The notes beneath the pieces are model-generated. The model was not told the origin of the DNA. It made no database searches and saw nothing but the letters and a program-made list of their open reading frames with translations. Shown here piece after piece: positions 1-5,733 of a DNA stretch of 11,292 bases. Position 1 is the stretch's first letter, and each line of letters opens with the position of its first letter. The position numbers and the translations under genes are program-made. The stretch lies in contig JABUSR010000043.1 of assembly GCA_021442645.1 (NCBI GenBank), positions 1 to 11,292 of the forward strand, read 5' to 3'. This DNA comes from Ruminiclostridium sp. GTDB lineage: Bacteria; Bacillota; Clostridia; Oscillospirales; Oscillospiraceae.

Positions 1-47
1 CCTCTTGAACCCCATTCAAGCGCGATACCAAACTTCGCCACACCCGG
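1..47 (-). tRNA. tRNA-Pro (anticodon GGG), 5' half, cut by window edge
   Basis: On the minus strand, 47-1 reads as the 5' part of a tRNA. The acceptor strand CCGGGTG (47-41) is followed by T8-G9, a D stem GCGA/TCGC with loop AGTTTGGTA, and G26. The anticodon arm CTTGA-ATGGGGT-TCAAG gives a 7-base loop with GGG at positions 34-36 and G37, so it reads proline CCC codons. AGG begins the variable region, where the window stops. The T arm, the 3' acceptor strand and any encoded CCA lie outside, so acceptor pairing cannot be checked. The anticodon arm and D loop match the pattern of bacterial tRNA-Pro(GGG). Confidence 0.92.
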
Positions 48-53
48 ATACCA

Positions 54-70
54 CTGTCTGCGTCAGACAG
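54..70 (-). other. perfect leader hairpin just 5' of tRNA-Pro
   Basis: A perfect inverted repeat has 7-bp arms, CTGTCTG (54-60) and CAGACAG (64-70), around a 3-nt loop. It lies between the predicted -10 of the tRNA promoter and the mature tRNA 5' end, with six bases (TGGTAT in tRNA sense) between hairpin and tRNA. The expected transcription start is near 71, so nearly the whole pre-tRNA leader would be this stem. Its role is unknown; it could also be a DNA operator. Confidence 0.6.
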
Positions 71-77
71 CTTAACC

Positions 78-106
78 ATAATAGCACGGGGGTAGGGGAT
101 TTGCAA
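78..106 (-). promoter_or_regulatory. sigma-A promoter for tRNA-Pro
   Basis: On the minus strand there is a -35 TTGCAA (101-106), a 17-bp spacer and a -10 TATTAT (78-83). The -10 is preceded by TGC, making an extended -10 (TGCTATTAT). The predicted start near 71 would give a leader of about 24 nt before the tRNA. Confidence 0.75.
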
Positions 107-118
107 GGGGTCATTGAG

Positions 119-153
119 AAAAAAGCGAACAAAAGAACGGGAGGTGTTTTGTT
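119..153 (-). terminator. weak AT-rich terminator after the NUDIX gene
   Basis: Reading minus, about 13 nt past the NUDIX stop codon, the arms AACAAAA and TTTTGTT (147-153 with 128-134) can pair around a 12-nt loop. After three bases comes a run of six T (124-119). The stem is AT-rich, so termination would be weak and read-through toward the tRNA is possible. Confidence 0.35.
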
Positions 154-166
154 GAAAATATGCAAA

Positions 167-754
167 TCAGGCCAGGCCCGCCAGGATGACATGTTCTACC
201 ACGATGCCGGACCAGGTCTCCAGCCGGTCCAGGACCTCTTTCAGCTCATCCACCTGGGCCCAATGGCCGGACATCTTTTCTGTCTCTAGGACGGATACCT
301 GTCCCGCGGCCTCCAGCAGGTAGACCAGGGCGGCGTGATAGTCGCTGACGCCGCCGTTGTTTTCGTTCAGGAAGCCCACGCAGGAGAGGGAGCGGATGGT
401 CTCCACGGAGACCTCCTCATGGAGCTCCCGCAGGAGCCCTGCCTCCAGCACGTCCCCGGCGGCATTTTCACCGGGATTGATGTGGCCTCCCACGCCCAGG
501 GAGAGCTTGTCGTGGAGCCGGGCCTCGGTCTGCTTCTTCAGGCGGCGGAGGAGAAAATACCGCCCCTCCCGCCGGAGGATCACATAGGGAATGATTTGCT
601 TCACCGTGTTATCATACTCAGCCTTCTCCCGGTCCATAAAGAAATGGTTCTCTAAAATGAAGGTGCGGAGCGCTTCGATGCCTTCCGTTGTAAATACCCC
701 GGCGGGGAGCCGGGCCTCCAACTCTTTCCGGTCTACCACCAGTACCTGTTCCAT
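167..754 (-). CDS. NUDIX-family hydrolase (predicted phosphoesterase)
   Basis: A 195-residue protein. I chose the ATG at 754 because AGGAG sits about 7 nt upstream and the upstream in-frame ATG at 787 falls inside the predicted -10. The NUDIX box runs from about residue 90 to 114: G90, E96, then R109-E110-L111 and E113-E114. Compared with the classical pattern, the stretch between the first Glu and the REL is 12 residues rather than 7, and the usual late Gly is Ser116. The surrounding text (KQIIPYVIL, LGVGGHINPGE, GLLRELHEE) resembles the COG4112 type of predicted NUDIX phosphoesterases, from memory. NUDIX enzymes hydrolyse nucleoside diphosphates linked to another moiety using Mg2+ or Mn2+ held by the box glutamates. 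The substrate here cannot be told. It is probably cytoplasmic and soluble, with no signal peptide or membrane segment. It is a single-gene unit, divergent from rplS. Confidence 0.88.
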   Translation of the reverse strand: MEQVLVVDRKELEARLPAGVFTTEGIEALRTFILENHFFMDREKAEYDNTVKQIIPYVILRREGRYFLLRRLKKQTEARLHDKLSLGVGGHINPGENAAGDVLEAGLLRELHEEVSVETIRSLSCVGFLNENNGGVSDYHAALVYLLEAAGQVSVLETEKMSGHWAQVDELKEVLDRLETWSGIVVEHVILAGLA

Positions 755-785
755 GGGGGTCTCCTGCCTTTCCCTGTTTTTTCCC

Positions 786-814
786 ATTGTACCAGATTTC
801 CACCGGGATGAAAA
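786..814 (-). promoter_or_regulatory. promoter for the NUDIX gene (extended -10)
   Basis: On the minus strand there is a -10 TACAAT (786-791) preceded by TGG, an extended -10. A -35-like TTTTCA (809-814) lies 17 bp upstream. The predicted start near 779 gives a leader of about 25 nt, ending in the AGGAG ribosome binding site and the ATG at 754. Confidence 0.6.
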
Positions 815-960
815 GAAAAAGCTGGGGTAGCCCGTAGTTGGCCTTCGTCCATCGTGCAAAGGAAGCCGGGCACGAAGGGGAGAGGACCGTCAGACCCGGG
901 ATTTTGTAAGGTTTTATAGGAAATGAAGGGTGAAGACCGGGAAATGAGGTAAAATAGTGC
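815..960. other. divergent intergenic spacer with two competing short stems
   Basis: No gene is supported between the NUDIX promoter and the rplS promoter. The only structure I see is at 842-878. CCTTCGT (842-848) can pair with ACGAAGG (872-878), or TCGTGC (852-857) can pair with GCACGA (870-875). The two options share bases and exclude each other. No T-run follows on either strand and no promoter clearly transcribes the stretch, so a function is not established. Confidence 0.35.
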
Positions 961-989
961 TTGCAATTCGATGAACAACCTGCTAAAAT
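961..989 (+). promoter_or_regulatory. sigma-A promoter for rplS (extended -10)
   Basis: A -35 TTGCAA (961-966), a 17-bp spacer and a -10 TAAAAT (984-989), the latter preceded by TGC. The predicted start near 996 gives an rplS leader of about 90 nt. The -35, spacer length and TGC extension are the same as in the tRNA-Pro promoter. Confidence 0.72.
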
Positions 990-1024
990 ACTATAGGTCT
1001 ATAAAAAGGGTGGTCCTCTGGGGC

Positions 1025-1063
1025 GCTGCCGGATGGGCAGCATAGAAGGCCTTACGAACGCCT
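1025..1063 (+). promoter_or_regulatory. structured rplS leader, possible L19 autoregulatory leader
   Basis: Within the rplS 5' leader, GCTGCC (1025-1030) pairs with GGCAGC (1036-1041) around a 5-nt loop. A shorter stem, AGGC (1047-1050) with GCCT (1060-1063), follows. The ribosome binding site AGGAGG (1072-1077) comes soon after. Many Bacillota carry an L19-binding leader before rplS. Position and size fit, but I could not match the consensus from memory, so the specific assignment is a guess. Confidence 0.4.
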
Positions 1064-1086
1064 GTATAACTAGGAGGAACAAGAAT

Positions 1087-1431
1087 ATGGATCTCATGAA
1101 GAGCTTTAATGAGAAGAACATGCCCGCTAAGGAAGCCCCCTCTGTTACCGTCGGTGACACCGTCCGTGTCCACCTGAAGGTCAAGGAAGGCAACCGTGAG
1201 CGTATCCAGGTTTTCGAGGGCACTGTAATTGCCAAGAAGCATGGCGGCATCCACGAGACGTTCACCGTTCGTCGTATTTCCTACGGCGTCGGCGTGGAGA
1301 AGGTGTTCCCTCTTCACAGCCCCGTGATCGAGAAGGTCGAGACCATCCGTAAGGGTAAGGTCCGCCGGGCTAAGCTGTACTATCTGCGCGGCCGCGTTGG
1401 TAAGGCAGCCAAGGTCAAGGAGAAGCTGTAA
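1087..1431 (+). CDS. rplS: 50S ribosomal protein L19
   Basis: A 114-residue protein of normal bL19 length. bL19 sits at the interface of the 50S and 30S subunits and helps form an inter-subunit bridge. Family sequence is evident throughout: VGDTVRVHLKVKEGNRERIQ, VFEGTVIAKK, ETFTVRRISYGVGVEKVFPL and GKVRRAKLYYLRGRVGKAAK. The start is the ATG at 1087, with AGGAGG 9 nt upstream. The in-frame ATG at 1033 would add 18 residues foreign to the family and falls inside the leader hairpin. Codon choice is biased as expected for a highly expressed gene. The gene forms its own unit, with a promoter at 961-989 and a terminator at 1449. trmD and rimM, its usual partners in many bacteria, are not directly upstream. 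Confidence 0.98.
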   Translation: MDLMKSFNEKNMPAKEAPSVTVGDTVRVHLKVKEGNRERIQVFEGTVIAKKHGGIHETFTVRRISYGVGVEKVFPLHSPVIEKVETIRKGKVRRAKLYYLRGRVGKAAKVKEKL

Positions 1432-1448
1432 GCAACTGTGTTTTCCAA

Positions 1449-1482
1449 AAAAGGGAGCGCTTTGGCGCTCCCTTTTACTTTT
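1449..1482 (+). terminator. strong intrinsic terminator after rplS
   Basis: A perfect 12-bp hairpin: AAAAGGGAGCGC (1449-1460), loop TTTG, and GCGCTCCCTTTT (1465-1476), continuing into a T-rich tail. It starts 17 nt after the rplS stop codon. Its symmetric A and T flanks could let it work in both directions. Confidence 0.93.
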
Positions 1483-1495
1483 CCGGGAAAAGGCC

Positions 1496-1524
1496 TTTTC
1501 AGAATCAGAAAAATCGTGTATACT
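1496..1524 (+). promoter_or_regulatory. promoter for the rbgA-rnhB-yraN group
   Basis: A -35-like TTTTCA (1496-1501), a 17-bp spacer and a -10 TATACT (1519-1524). It lies directly after the rplS terminator. The predicted start near 1531 gives a leader of about 47 nt. The -35 has the same sequence as that of the NUDIX promoter. Confidence 0.6.
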
Positions 1525-1577
1525 ATGTTTTTAATTGAGTGCAATGGATCATAGCAACGGAAGGAGATGGGAAGAGG

Positions 1578-2462
1578 ATGAATATTCAGTGGTATCCCGG
1601 GCATATGACCAAGACCCGCCGCATGATTGCAGAAAACCTCAAATATGTGGATGTGGTGGCAGAGGTGATCGACGCCCGGATCCCCATCGCCAGCCGCAAC
1701 CCCGATATTGATGACCTGGTAGGGTCCAAGCCCCGGGTAGTCATTCTCAACCGGGCCGACCAGGCTGACCCTGCAACCAGCAAGCTCTGGGGGGAGTATT
1801 ACCGCAGTCAGGGAATCTCTGTGCTGGAGTGTGATGCCCGCACCGGCGCCGGGGTCAAGCAGTTTTCCCCCATAATGCGAAGTGCTCTGAAGGAGCAGAT
1901 TGCCCGGTGGAAGGAGAAGGGCCAGGTGGGCCGTCCCGTCCGAGCTATGGTGGTGGGGATCCCCAACGTGGGGAAATCCACATTTATCAATAAGGTGGCC
2001 AAAAAGAAATCTGCCAAGGCCGGCGACCGGCCCGGCGTCACCAGGGGCAAGCAGTGGGTCACGGTGGATCAGGGCCTGGAGTTGCTGGATACCCCCGGTA
2101 TCCTTTGGCCTAAGTTCGAGGACCAGACTACGGCCCTCCATCTGGCCTTCACCGGTGCCGTGCGGGACGCCATCATGGACGTGGAGACATTGGGCTGCCA
2201 CCTGATGGAGCTGCTGGCTCTGCGGAAGCCTGAGGCAATCACTGCCCGGTTTAAGTTTGTCCCGGAAGAGGGAATGACCGGCTGGGAACTCATGGAGCTG
2301 GGGGCCCGCAAGCGGGGCTTCCTCATCTCCGGCGGAGAGGTCGACCTGGAGCGCATGGCCAACATCCTGCTGGACGAGTTCCGGGGAGGAAAAATGGGCC
2401 GGATCACTCTGGAGGTCCCTGCGGACCTGAAAAAAGGAGCCGAAGACCATGGAGAGACCTGA
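1578..2462 (+). CDS. rbgA: ribosome biogenesis GTPase RbgA (YlqF)
   Basis: A 294-residue circularly permuted GTPase (about 282 in B. subtilis). RbgA acts late in 50S subunit assembly and hydrolyses GTP on the immature particle. The G motifs appear in permuted order: G4 NRAD (58-61), a G5-like segment near 85-90, G1 GIPNVGKS (127-134), a G2 Thr near 155 in RPGVT, and G3 DTPG (171-174). The N-terminal NIQWYPGHM segment keeps His9, the residue implicated in catalysis in B. subtilis RbgA. The C-terminal part (about 230-285) matches the helical RNA-binding region. I chose the ATG at 1578 because the family starts at MNIQWYPGH and purine-rich AAGGAG lies 11 nt upstream. The ATG at 1539 adds 13 unrelated residues. 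Its end overlaps rnhB by 14 nt, suggesting co-translation. Confidence 0.96.
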   Translation: MNIQWYPGHMTKTRRMIAENLKYVDVVAEVIDARIPIASRNPDIDDLVGSKPRVVILNRADQADPATSKLWGEYYRSQGISVLECDARTGAGVKQFSPIMRSALKEQIARWKEKGQVGRPVRAMVVGIPNVGKSTFINKVAKKKSAKAGDRPGVTRGKQWVTVDQGLELLDTPGILWPKFEDQTTALHLAFTGAVRDAIMDVETLGCHLMELLALRKPEAITARFKFVPEEGMTGWELMELGARKRGFLISGGEVDLERMANILLDEFRGGKMGRITLEVPADLKKGAEDHGET

Positions 2463-3051
2463 TTTCTGGCAGATTGAGCAGTCCTACTTCGACAAAGGCG
2501 TCCAGACCATCTGCGGGGTGGACGAGGCGGGCGCCGGGCCTCTGGCCGGGCGGGTCTATGCCGCTGCAGTCATCCTGTCCCGGGGCTGGGACGCCCCCTA
2601 CTTAAATGACTCGAAAAAGGTGACGGAAAAGCGCAGGGAGGGCCTCTATGAGCGGATTATCCGGGAGGCGGAGAGCTATGCCATTGCCTGGGCCGACGAG
2701 AAGGAGATTGACGAAATCAACATTCTCAATGCCCGGATGCTGGCCATGGAGCGGGCGATCCAGGCTCTGGACAGAACACCGGATCTGGCCCTCATCGACG
2801 GTAATCGCTCTACCGGCATCACATGCCCTAATGAGACGGTGGTGAAGGGAGACGCGCGGAGTGCCTCTATTGCGGCGGCATCTATCCTGGCCAAGGTGGC
2901 CCGGGACCGGTATATGCTGGAGCAGGCAGAGCGCTACCCGCAGTACGCCTTTGAGAAGCACAAGGGCTACCCGACGAAGCTCCACTATGAGCGCCTGCGG
3001 GAGTACGGACCTAGCCCAATCCACCGGCTGACCTTCCTGAAAAAGCTATGA
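2449..3051 (+). CDS. rnhB: ribonuclease HII
   Basis: A 200-residue type 2 RNase H, normal for the family. It cuts the RNA strand of RNA-DNA hybrids and starts removal of single ribonucleotides from DNA, using two metal ions. The expected acidic residues are present: D25 and E26 (VDEAG), D117 (LIDGN), and D135 in the GDARSASIAAASILAKVARD block. The C-terminal FEKHKGYPTKLHY and YGPSPIHRLTF segments are typical. Oddly, the family's GRG motif after DEA reads GAG (28-30), and the later AGPV reads AGRV. The catalytic carboxylates are intact, so it may still be active. AAGGAG lies 9 nt before the ATG. The gene overlaps rbgA by 14 nt and yraN by 4 nt (ATGA). Confidence 0.95.
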   Translation: MERPDFWQIEQSYFDKGVQTICGVDEAGAGPLAGRVYAAAVILSRGWDAPYLNDSKKVTEKRREGLYERIIREAESYAIAWADEKEIDEINILNARMLAMERAIQALDRTPDLALIDGNRSTGITCPNETVVKGDARSASIAAASILAKVARDRYMLEQAERYPQYAFEKHKGYPTKLHYERLREYGPSPIHRLTFLKKL

Positions 3052-3416
3052 GGGGAGGGGACCGGAACGCCCTAGGTCTCTGGGGCGAGGAGCAGGCGGC
3101 TCGCCATCTGAAATGGCGGGGCTACCGCATTGTTGACCGCCGCTACCGCTGCCGGGAAGGGGAGATCGACCTGGTGGCCGCCCGAGGGAGCTACCTCTGC
3201 TTCGTGGAGGTGAAGCTCCGGAAGAATGCCGACGTGGCGGAAGCCCGGGAGTTTGTCACACCAGCCAAGCAGCGGAAGGTGCGTACGGCGGCTATGCACT
3301 ATTTAATGGAGAACCCCACGGACCGACAGCCACGGTTTGATGTGGTGGAGGTCTACGCTCCCATGGGAGAGGAGACACGACGCCCGGTGATTAAACACTG
3401 GGAAAATGTTTTTTGA
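3048..3416 (+). CDS. yraN: UPF0102 (YraN) family protein
   Basis: A 122-residue protein of the UPF0102/YraN family, about the usual length. The N-terminal half contains a restriction-endonuclease-like fold signature: GEIDLVA with E39 and D41, then FVEVK with E54 and K56. This corresponds to the (D/E)-x-D...E-x-K active-site pattern of nuclease-like folds. The true substrate is not firmly established; a role in DNA processing or recombination is suspected. It commonly sits beside rnhB, as here. The ATG overlaps the rnhB stop as ATGA, so translation is likely coupled. There are no signal or membrane segments. Confidence 0.93.
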   Translation: MRGGDRNALGLWGEEQAARHLKWRGYRIVDRRYRCREGEIDLVAARGSYLCFVEVKLRKNADVAEAREFVTPAKQRKVRTAAMHYLMENPTDRQPRFDVVEVYAPMGEETRRPVIKHWENVF

Positions 3417-3423
3417 TATCAAA
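3412..3423. promoter_or_regulatory. perfect 12-bp palindrome upstream of thrC
   Basis: TTTGATATCAAA is a perfect palindrome across the yraN stop codon, 30 bp upstream of the thrC start. It could be a repressor or activator operator, or chance. It contains a -35-like TTGATA, but no acceptable -10 follows at 16-18 bp. Confidence 0.3.
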
Positions 3424-3453
3424 CGAATCCTGAAGAAAAGGCGAGTGATCACT

Positions 3454-4941
3454 ATGAAGTATGTCAGCACAAGAAACAAGACCGTCAGCCTGAGCGCCAG
3501 CCAGGCCATCGCCCAGGGCCTGGCCCGGGACGGCGGCCTGCTTACCCCCGAGGTTTTCCCCAAGCTCACCTTTGCCATGCTGGAGGAGTGGAAGACCAAG
3601 ACCTACGGCCAGCGGGCCGTGGCGCTGATGAAGCTCTTCCTGGAGGACTTTACGGAGGAGGAACTGACCACCTTCACCCAGGCGGGCTACTCTGCAGAAA
3701 AGTTCGACGACAGCCGAGTGGCACCTCTGCACACCCTCACCGAAAACACCCACTGCCTGGAACTGTGGCACGGCCCCACCTCCGCCTTTAAGGATATGGC
3801 CCTGCAGATTCTGCCCCACCTGCTCTCCGCCTCCCTGGTGAAGAACCGGGAGGAAAAGACGGTGTGCATTCTGGTGGCCACCTCCGGTGACACCGGCAAG
3901 GCTGCCCTGGAGGGCTTCCGGGACGTGGACCGTACCAAAATTCTGGTCTTCTATCCTAAGGACGGCGTCTCCGACGTCCAGGCCCTGCAGATGAAGACCC
4001 AGGAGGGCAATAACGTAGGAGTCTGCGCCGTCCACGGCAACTTTGACGACGCCCAGACCGGCGTGAAGATTCTCTTTTCTGACGAGAAGCTCCGGGCCGA
4101 CCTGGCAGAGCGGGGCTATTTCCTCTCTTCCGCCAACTCCATCAACTGGGGCCGCATCCTGCCTCAGGTGGTCTACTATATCTCTGCCTATTGCGACCTG
4201 CTGAACGCCGGTAAGATCAAGATGGGAGACAAGGTCAACTACTGCGTGCCCACCGGCAACTTCGGCAACATCCTGGCCTGCTGGTATGCCAAGCAGATGG
4301 GCCTGCCCGTGGGTCGGCTGATCTGTGCCTCCAACAGCAACAATGTCCTCACGGAGTTCATCAACACCGGTGTGTACGACAAGAATCGCCCCTTCCACAC
4401 CACCATGTCTCCCTCCATGGACATCTTGGTATCCAGCAACCTGGAGCGGCTGCTCTTCGCCCTCACCGGCCAGGACGATGCCGCTGTGGCAGGATACATG
4501 AAGCAGCTCAGCGAGACCGGCCGCTACGAGGTCACCGATGACCTGAAGGCCCGGCTGAAGGAGGAGTTCTTCGGCGGCTTCTGTGACGAGACGAAGACCG
4601 GAGAGATCATCGCCAGAGTGTGGAAAGAGCATGGATACCTCATCGACCCCCACACCGCTGTGGCCTACCAGGTTATGGAGGAGTACCGGACCGCTAGCAG
4701 CGACGACAACCAGACGGTCTTTGTCTCTACTGCCAGCCCCTTCAAGTTCTGCGACAGCGTGCTGTCCAGCCTGGGCGTGGCAGATGTCCGGGAGGGCATC
4801 GACGCGTTGGACCAGCTGACCGAGGTGACCGGGTATCCCGCCCCTGTGCCGCTGGCCTCCCTGCGGAACAAGGCTGTCCGCTTTGAGGAGCATGTGGACA
4901 AGGAACAGATGATGGATGTAGTCTTGAATATGCTCCGGTAA
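3454..4941 (+). CDS. thrC: threonine synthase
   Basis: A 495-residue PLP enzyme that converts O-phospho-L-homoserine to L-threonine, the last step of threonine synthesis. The PLP lysine is K113 in HGPTSAFKDMA. The phosphate-binding SGDTGKAAL loop follows at about 144-152, then YPKDGVSDVQALQM, GNFDDAQTGVK, NSINWGRILPQVVYY and PTGNFGNILA. Length and motif order fit the longer threonine synthase subfamily also found in E. coli and yeast. The start is the ATG at 3454, since homologues begin MKYxSTR; the degenerate AAGGCGAGTGAT ribosome binding site ends about 7 nt away. The ATG at 3406 would add 16 residues and overlap yraN. It follows yraN by 37 bp without a terminator, so it is likely co-transcribed. 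No hom or thrB gene is nearby. Confidence 0.96.
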   Translation: MKYVSTRNKTVSLSASQAIAQGLARDGGLLTPEVFPKLTFAMLEEWKTKTYGQRAVALMKLFLEDFTEEELTTFTQAGYSAEKFDDSRVAPLHTLTENTHCLELWHGPTSAFKDMALQILPHLLSASLVKNREEKTVCILVATSGDTGKAALEGFRDVDRTKILVFYPKDGVSDVQALQMKTQEGNNVGVCAVHGNFDDAQTGVKILFSDEKLRADLAERGYFLSSANSINWGRILPQVVYYISAYCDLLNAGKIKMGDKVNYCVPTGNFGNILACWYAKQMGLPVGRLICASNSNNVLTEFINTGVYDKNRPFHTTMSPSMDILVSSNLERLLFALTGQDDAAVAGYMKQLSETGRYEVTDDLKARLKEEFFGGFCDETKTGEIIARVWKEHGYLIDPHTAVAYQVMEEYRTASSDDNQTVFVSTASPFKFCDSVLSSLGVADVREGIDALDQLTEVTGYPAPVPLASLRNKAVRFEEHVDKEQMMDVVLNMLR

Positions 4942-4968
4942 TCAAAGCATGCAACATAGCGACCCGGC

Positions 4969-4979
4969 AAGGAGGTGAT
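4969..4979 (+). promoter_or_regulatory. full-length Shine-Dalgarno deciding a GTG start
   Basis: AAGGAGGTGAT matches an 11-base complement to the usual 3' end of 16S rRNA. It sets the metallophosphoesterase start at the GTG at 4985, 9 nt after GGAGG. The nearer ATG at 4978 is in another frame and overlaps the site. Confidence 0.8.
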
Positions 4980-4984
4980 GCGGG

Positions 4985-5671
4985 GTGGCACTGTATGTGA
5001 TGGGTGATACCCACTTGTCCCTGGGCAGCAGCAAACCGATGGATGTGTTTGGCGGAGCCTGGGAGGGCTATATGGAAAAGCTGGAGCAGGGCATGTCCGT
5101 GCTCACGGAGGAGGATACCCTGGTCATTGCCGGGGATGTCTCCTGGGGGATGAGCCTGGAGGAGTCCGAGCGGGATTTCGCCTGGATCCACGGGCTCCCC
5201 GGGCAGAAGATCCTTATGAAAGGGAACCACGACTACTGGTGGAACACGGCAGCCAAGATGGAGCGGTTCTTCCAAGAGAAGGGGTTCGACTCCATTCACA
5301 TTCTTCACAATAACTGCTATCCCTACCGGGATGTGGCCCTCTGCGGCACCCGGGGCTGGTTTTATGAGGAGGAGAAAGAGGGTCAGAGCGCCAAGGTCTT
5401 CAACCGGGAACTCCAGCGGCTGGAGACTTCACTGAAGGCGGCGGGGGAGGCGGAAAAGCTGTGCTTCCTCCACTACCCGCCCTTTTACACCGGCTACCGG
5501 TGTGAGCCCATCCTGGACCTGCTGGAAAAATATAAGGTTAAGGCTTGCTATTACGGCCATCTTCACGGGGCCAGCCATCGGCTGGCCATCCAGGGGATCT
5601 GCGGGACGGTGGACTATCGTCTCATCTCCGCGGACTTTCTGAAATTCCGCCCGGAAAAAATCAGGGAATGA
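4985..5671 (+). CDS. calcineurin-like metallophosphoesterase
   Basis: A 228-residue protein with the complete metallophosphoesterase motif set: GDTH (D8, H10), AGDVSWG (D51), KGNHDYWW (N81, H82), a metal-binding His in LHYPP (H163), and GHLH (H192, H194). These residues hold two metal ions and activate water to cut phosphoester bonds. It resembles the COG1768 type of predicted phosphohydrolase; the natural substrate is unknown to me. No signal peptide or membrane helix is present, so it is likely cytoplasmic. The start is the GTG at 4985, supported by the 11-base ribosome binding site at 4969. It follows thrC by 43 bp with no terminator seen, so it may be read from the upstream group. No good terminator follows it either, so transcripts may run into tig. 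Confidence 0.9.
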   Translation: MALYVMGDTHLSLGSSKPMDVFGGAWEGYMEKLEQGMSVLTEEDTLVIAGDVSWGMSLEESERDFAWIHGLPGQKILMKGNHDYWWNTAAKMERFFQEKGFDSIHILHNNCYPYRDVALCGTRGWFYEEEKEGQSAKVFNRELQRLETSLKAAGEAEKLCFLHYPPFYTGYRCEPILDLLEKYKVKACYYGHLHGASHRLAIQGICGTVDYRLISADFLKFRPEKIRE

Positions 5672-5682
5672 GAAAAAAAGGG

Positions 5683-5711
5683 TGGAAATTCCCATTATAA
5701 TCTGCTATGAT
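5683..5711 (+). promoter_or_regulatory. promoter for tig (extended -10)
   Basis: An extended -10 TGC-TATGAT (hexamer 5706-5711) lies 17 bp after a -35-like TGGAAA (5683-5688). A perfect TATAAT at 5696-5701 is close by, but its -35 position is only an A-run. TATACT at 5718-5723 is another weaker option. The start would be near 5718, giving a tig leader of about 70 nt. Confidence 0.55.
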
Positions 5712-5733
5712 AGGCAATATACTGCAATATCAT
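5707..5733. repeat. overlapping direct and inverted repeats at the tig start region
   Basis: GCAATAT occurs at 5714-5720 and again at 5724-5730, a 10-bp period of about one helical turn. The pair is enclosed by the inverted repeat ATGATA (5707-5712) and TATCAT (5728-5733). The cluster covers the -10 and expected transcription start, where a repressor could act. I do not recognise it as a CIRCE or CtsR site. Confidence 0.4.

Noticed and set aside
5..289. 94-codon plus-strand frame at the left edge
   Set aside because: Covers the antisense of tRNA-Pro, its promoter and the NUDIX 3' end; no ribosome binding site and no family features.
1033..1086. Upstream ATG extending rplS by 18 residues
   Set aside because: Added residues are foreign to L19, and AGGAGG is placed for the ATG at 1087.
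1380..2450. 356-codon open frame on the minus strand opposite rbgA
   Set aside because: Opposite a well-conserved GTPase and reaching across the rplS terminator; no recognisable motifs.
3406..3453. Upstream ATG extending thrC by 16 residues
   Set aside because: Overlaps yraN, has poor ribosome binding, and homologues begin at MKYxSTR.
3391..4893. 500-codon open frame on the minus strand opposite thrC
   Set aside because: It is the reverse shadow of a clear threonine synthase. Its product is rich in Gly/His/Val/Leu with no family resemblance, and no ribosome binding site supports it.
5672..5700. Terminator after the metallophosphoesterase
   Set aside because: Only a 3-4 bp GGG/CCC or GGAA/TTCC pairing without a T-run; not enough to call.
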